A program made the translations under genes and the position numbers. Positions 6,505-7,754 of a stretch of 7,754 nt of DNA are shown here, piece by piece (the stretch's first letter is position 1; every line of letters begins with the position of its first letter). The notes beneath the pieces were generated by a model. It ran no database searches, was not told the DNA's origin, and saw only the letters and a list, made by a program, of their open reading frames with translations. Source of the stretch: an uncultured Lachnospiraceae bacterium (GTDB lineage: Bacteria; Bacillota_A; Clostridia; Lachnospirales; Lachnospiraceae); contig USDU01000121.1 of assembly GCA_900553635.1 (NCBI GenBank), forward strand, positions 1 to 7,754, in the 5' to 3' direction.

Positions 6505-7185
6505 TTATAAAAGTACCATGGAAATGATCACGGTCAGGATTCCGCACACGCCGATGGCCAGGCCGCTCATGGCGCCCTCGGTCTCGCCAAACTCAATGGC
6601 TTTCGAGGTGCCCACTGCATGGCTGCAGGCTCCAATGGCCAGACCGGCGGTAATCGGGTTCTTTACCCGGAAAAGCTTGATCAGATACGGGGCCAGGATG
6701 CTGACCAGGATGCCGGTGAAGATCACCGCGATGACGGTCACCGGCACGATGCCGCCGTGGGTCTGGCAGACCTCCACCGCGATGGGAGTGGTGATGGATT
6801 TCGGAAGCAGGGAGGCAGTCATGGCCTTGTCCAGGCCGAACAGCTTGCAGAGCACATAGACGCTGCCCATGGAGGACAGAGAGCCCGCGGTGCAGCCCAC
6901 CAGAATCGGGATGGCATTTTCCTTCAGAAGCTGAAGCTTCGTGTAGATGGATACCGCCAGGCAGGCTGTGGCCGGAGCCAGGAACATATTGATGACGGCG
7001 CCGCCTTCGTTGTAGCTGTCATAAGGAATGTCGAACACCAGCAGAATAATCACGATTATGAGGATTGCAATCAGCAGCGGGTTGCAGAAAGGCGATTTCA
7101 GCTTCTTCTGAAGCTTTTCTCCGGCCCAAAAGGCCAGAATGCTGAGCGCAATTCCGAAATAGGGGGAAGCCCAAAGTTCACTCAT
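6505..7185 (-). CDS. lrgB: LrgB family membrane protein (antiholin-like / pyruvate transport partner)
   Basis: LrgB proteins are multi-pass membrane proteins that act with LrgA. In Staphylococcus the pair was described as modulating murein hydrolase activity and lysis, and related pairs (B. subtilis PftAB/YsbAB, Streptococcus mutans LrgAB) are reported to import pyruvate. The 226-aa product is hydrophobic throughout and holds the conserved stretches NMFLAPATACLAV (about 65-77), LLPKSITTPIA (about 125-136) and GACSHAVGTSKA...GETEGAMSGLA (about 183-207), which define the family. The start is the ATG at 7185, preceded at 5 nt by AAAGGAGG. A longer frame reaching 7251 only adds residues overlapping lrgA. 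The first 8 bases overlap the end of lrgA, so the two are co-translated. Which activity applies here cannot be decided from sequence. Confidence 0.95.
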   Translation of the reverse strand: MSELWASPYFGIALSILAFWAGEKLQKKLKSPFCNPLLIAILIIVIILLVFDIPYDSYNEGGAVINMFLAPATACLAVSIYTKLQLLKENAIPILVGCTAGSLSSMGSVYVLCKLFGLDKAMTASLLPKSITTPIAVEVCQTHGGIVPVTVIAVIFTGILVSILAPYLIKLFRVKNPITAGLAIGACSHAVGTSKAIEFGETEGAMSGLAIGVCGILTVIISMVLL

Positions 7186-7549
7186 GACGGCCTCCTTTCC
7201 TGCGGGAAAGCAGATACATGGTGAAACGCACGCTGTAGGCTGTGGCCGCAAAAGTAATGATGGTAGTCAGTACACAAATCAGCAGCAGGGGCAGCCAGTT
7301 GGCCTTCAGAATATCCAGATAATTGATGACATTCACGCCTGCCGGGATAAAGAAGAAAGCCATGTTGGCCAGCAGAAAGTCCGATTTCTCCCGGATATGG
7401 TCAATCTTCAGAAGTCCGGTCAACAGAAAAAGAAAGAGCAGAATCATACCGATGACGCTGGCCGGAAGGGCAAAGGGCAGAAATTGCTCGATCAACACGC
7501 TGAGGGCGCAGATGGAGAAAATAATTCCAACTTGTTTGATAATCTTCAT
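7178..7549 (-). CDS. lrgA: LrgA/CidA family holin-like membrane protein
   Basis: This is the small partner of LrgB. The 123-aa product has four predicted membrane helices at roughly 5-23, 27-47, 61-79 and 84-109, and a basic tail (RRKGGRHE), as is usual for the family. Conserved stretches are LPASVIGMILLFLFL near residues 28-42 and FFFIPAGVNVI near 65-75. The ATG at 7549 follows GGAG with a 7-nt spacer. Upstream in-frame codons to 7606 would add unconserved polar residues and run into the -10 box of the proposed promoter. The stop codon lies inside the lrgB start region (ATGAGTGA shared). No LytSR-type two-component genes, the usual regulators of lrgAB, are visible in the window. Confidence 0.93.
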   Translation of the reverse strand: MKIIKQVGIIFSICALSVLIEQFLPFALPASVIGMILLFLFLLTGLLKIDHIREKSDFLLANMAFFFIPAGVNVINYLDILKANWLPLLLICVLTTIITFAATAYSVRFTMYLLSRRKGGRHE

Positions 7550-7601
7550 AATAGAACTCCTCTCTTGTCTCATACCAAAGTCGGATATAAAATCGCTTCT
7601 T

Positions 7602-7630
7602 ATCATACACCAAAGCCCAAAATTCTACAA
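7602..7630 (-). promoter_or_regulatory. Probable promoter of lrgAB
   Basis: On the minus strand, TTGTAG (complement of 7625-7630) serves as -35 box. A 17-nt spacer separates it from TATGAT (complement of 7602-7607). The expected start near 7595 gives a leader of about 45 nt to lrgA. The -10 box differs from consensus at one base and the -35 box matches at three. CTTTGGT occurs twice on this strand, at 7609-7615 within the spacer and at 7574-7580 in the leader. Confidence 0.55.
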
Positions 7631-7697
7631 GAAGCAAGTTATATTTTCATAAAAAAAAGCGAAATATGCACGGCGCATCCTAAAATTAAAATTTTTG

Positions 7698-7706
7698 TGC
7701 TATAAT
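7698..7706 (+). promoter_or_regulatory. Extended -10 promoter of the right-edge gene
   Basis: TGCTATAAT is a perfect extended -10 element (TGn plus TATAAT) in an A/T-rich stretch. No good -35 box lies 16-18 bases upstream, which is common for extended -10 promoters. Initiation is expected about 7 bases downstream, at roughly 7712-7714. This promoter diverges from that of lrgAB, so 7550-7712 is a shared control region. Confidence 0.65.
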
Positions 7707-7712
7707 GTACCT

Positions 7713-7754
7713 ATGAAAAAGACGCAGGCAACAGAAATGGACGAACTACATATC
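7713..7754 (+). CDS. Start of an unidentified gene, cut by the window end
   Basis: An open frame begins at ATG 7713 with MKKTQATEMDELHI and runs off the edge, too short to identify. No Shine-Dalgarno lies before 7713, and the predicted transcription start falls on or next to that ATG, so this start would be leaderless. The in-frame ATG at 7737 has a weak CAGG 8 nt upstream (7725-7728), which would give a product beginning MDELHI. The divergent position relative to lrgAB would suit a regulator of that pair, but nothing visible shows this. Confidence 0.5.
   Translation, partial: MKKTQATEMDELHI

Noticed and set aside
6362..6859. A + strand open frame after rseP running into lrgB
   Set aside because: The first part is the terminator region and the rest is antisense to lrgB, which has clear family motifs and a strong ribosome binding site.
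6923..7120. Several GAAGCTTC-like inverted repeats inside lrgB
   Set aside because: They come from repeated Lys-Leu and Gln-Leu codons (AAG/CTT/CTG), are short, and lie inside a coding region, so no separate role is supported.
7651..7680. Possible minus-strand terminator (short ATGC/GCAT stem followed by eight T's on the minus strand)
   Set aside because: The stem has only about four good pairs and lies several bases from the T-run. No minus-strand gene is known to the right that would need it.
1..7754. A hidden novel system, mobile element, tRNA/rRNA or CRISPR array
   Set aside because: Reading both strands, I found no array of regular repeats, no transposase or integrase motif, no terminal inverted repeats and no tRNA-like cloverleaf. 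Almost all sequence is explained by known housekeeping and membrane genes.

Overview
The window looks like a chromosomal segment of an anaerobic Firmicute, most likely a Clostridia/Lachnospiraceae-type gut bacterium. This is inferred from the strong AGGAGG-type ribosome binding sites, the moderate GC content, and the conserved block pyrH-frr-uppS-cdsA-dxr-rseP, in which isoprenoids come from the MEP (dxr) pathway. I cannot name a species from the sequence alone.

Layout: (1) Positions 3-1055 hold the C-terminal three quarters of an alanine/glycine:cation symporter. Its start lies left of the window, and a hairpin terminator (1069-1109) follows it. (2) An extended -10 promoter (1152-1181) drives a collinear + strand run: pyrH (UMP kinase), frr (ribosome recycling factor), uppS (undecaprenyl diphosphate synthase), cdsA (CDP-diacylglycerol synthase), dxr (DXP reductoisomerase) and rseP (site-2 intramembrane protease). 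The only sizeable gap in this run is a 118-nt frr-uppS spacer, which carries a strong hairpin and a perfect 14-bp palindrome over a possible secondary promoter. (3) Positions 6357-6504 are a convergent terminator region. (4) The minus strand carries lrgA and lrgB (7549 down to 6505), overlapping by 8 bp. (5) Positions 7550-7712 are a divergent promoter region, followed by the first codons of an unidentified + strand gene cut off by the window end.

How the genes fit together: pyrH supplies UDP, and hence UTP and CTP. frr recycles ribosomes. dxr commits carbon to isopentenyl diphosphate, which uppS polymerises into the lipid carrier for peptidoglycan. cdsA uses CTP to activate phosphatidic acid for phospholipids. 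rseP works in the same membrane. The operon therefore couples translation, nucleotide supply and envelope growth. lrgAB is a separate membrane module of the holin-like/pyruvate-transport type.

All genes belong to well-known families, and I see no mobile element, CRISPR array, RNA gene or clear new system. The points that deserve a second look are regulatory: symmetric elements sitting on the pyrH and probable uppS promoters, a hairpin that reads as a terminator only on the antisense strand, and the near-leaderless gene at the right edge. The usual cluster partners (rpsB-tsf upstream, ispG-polC downstream) are also absent.
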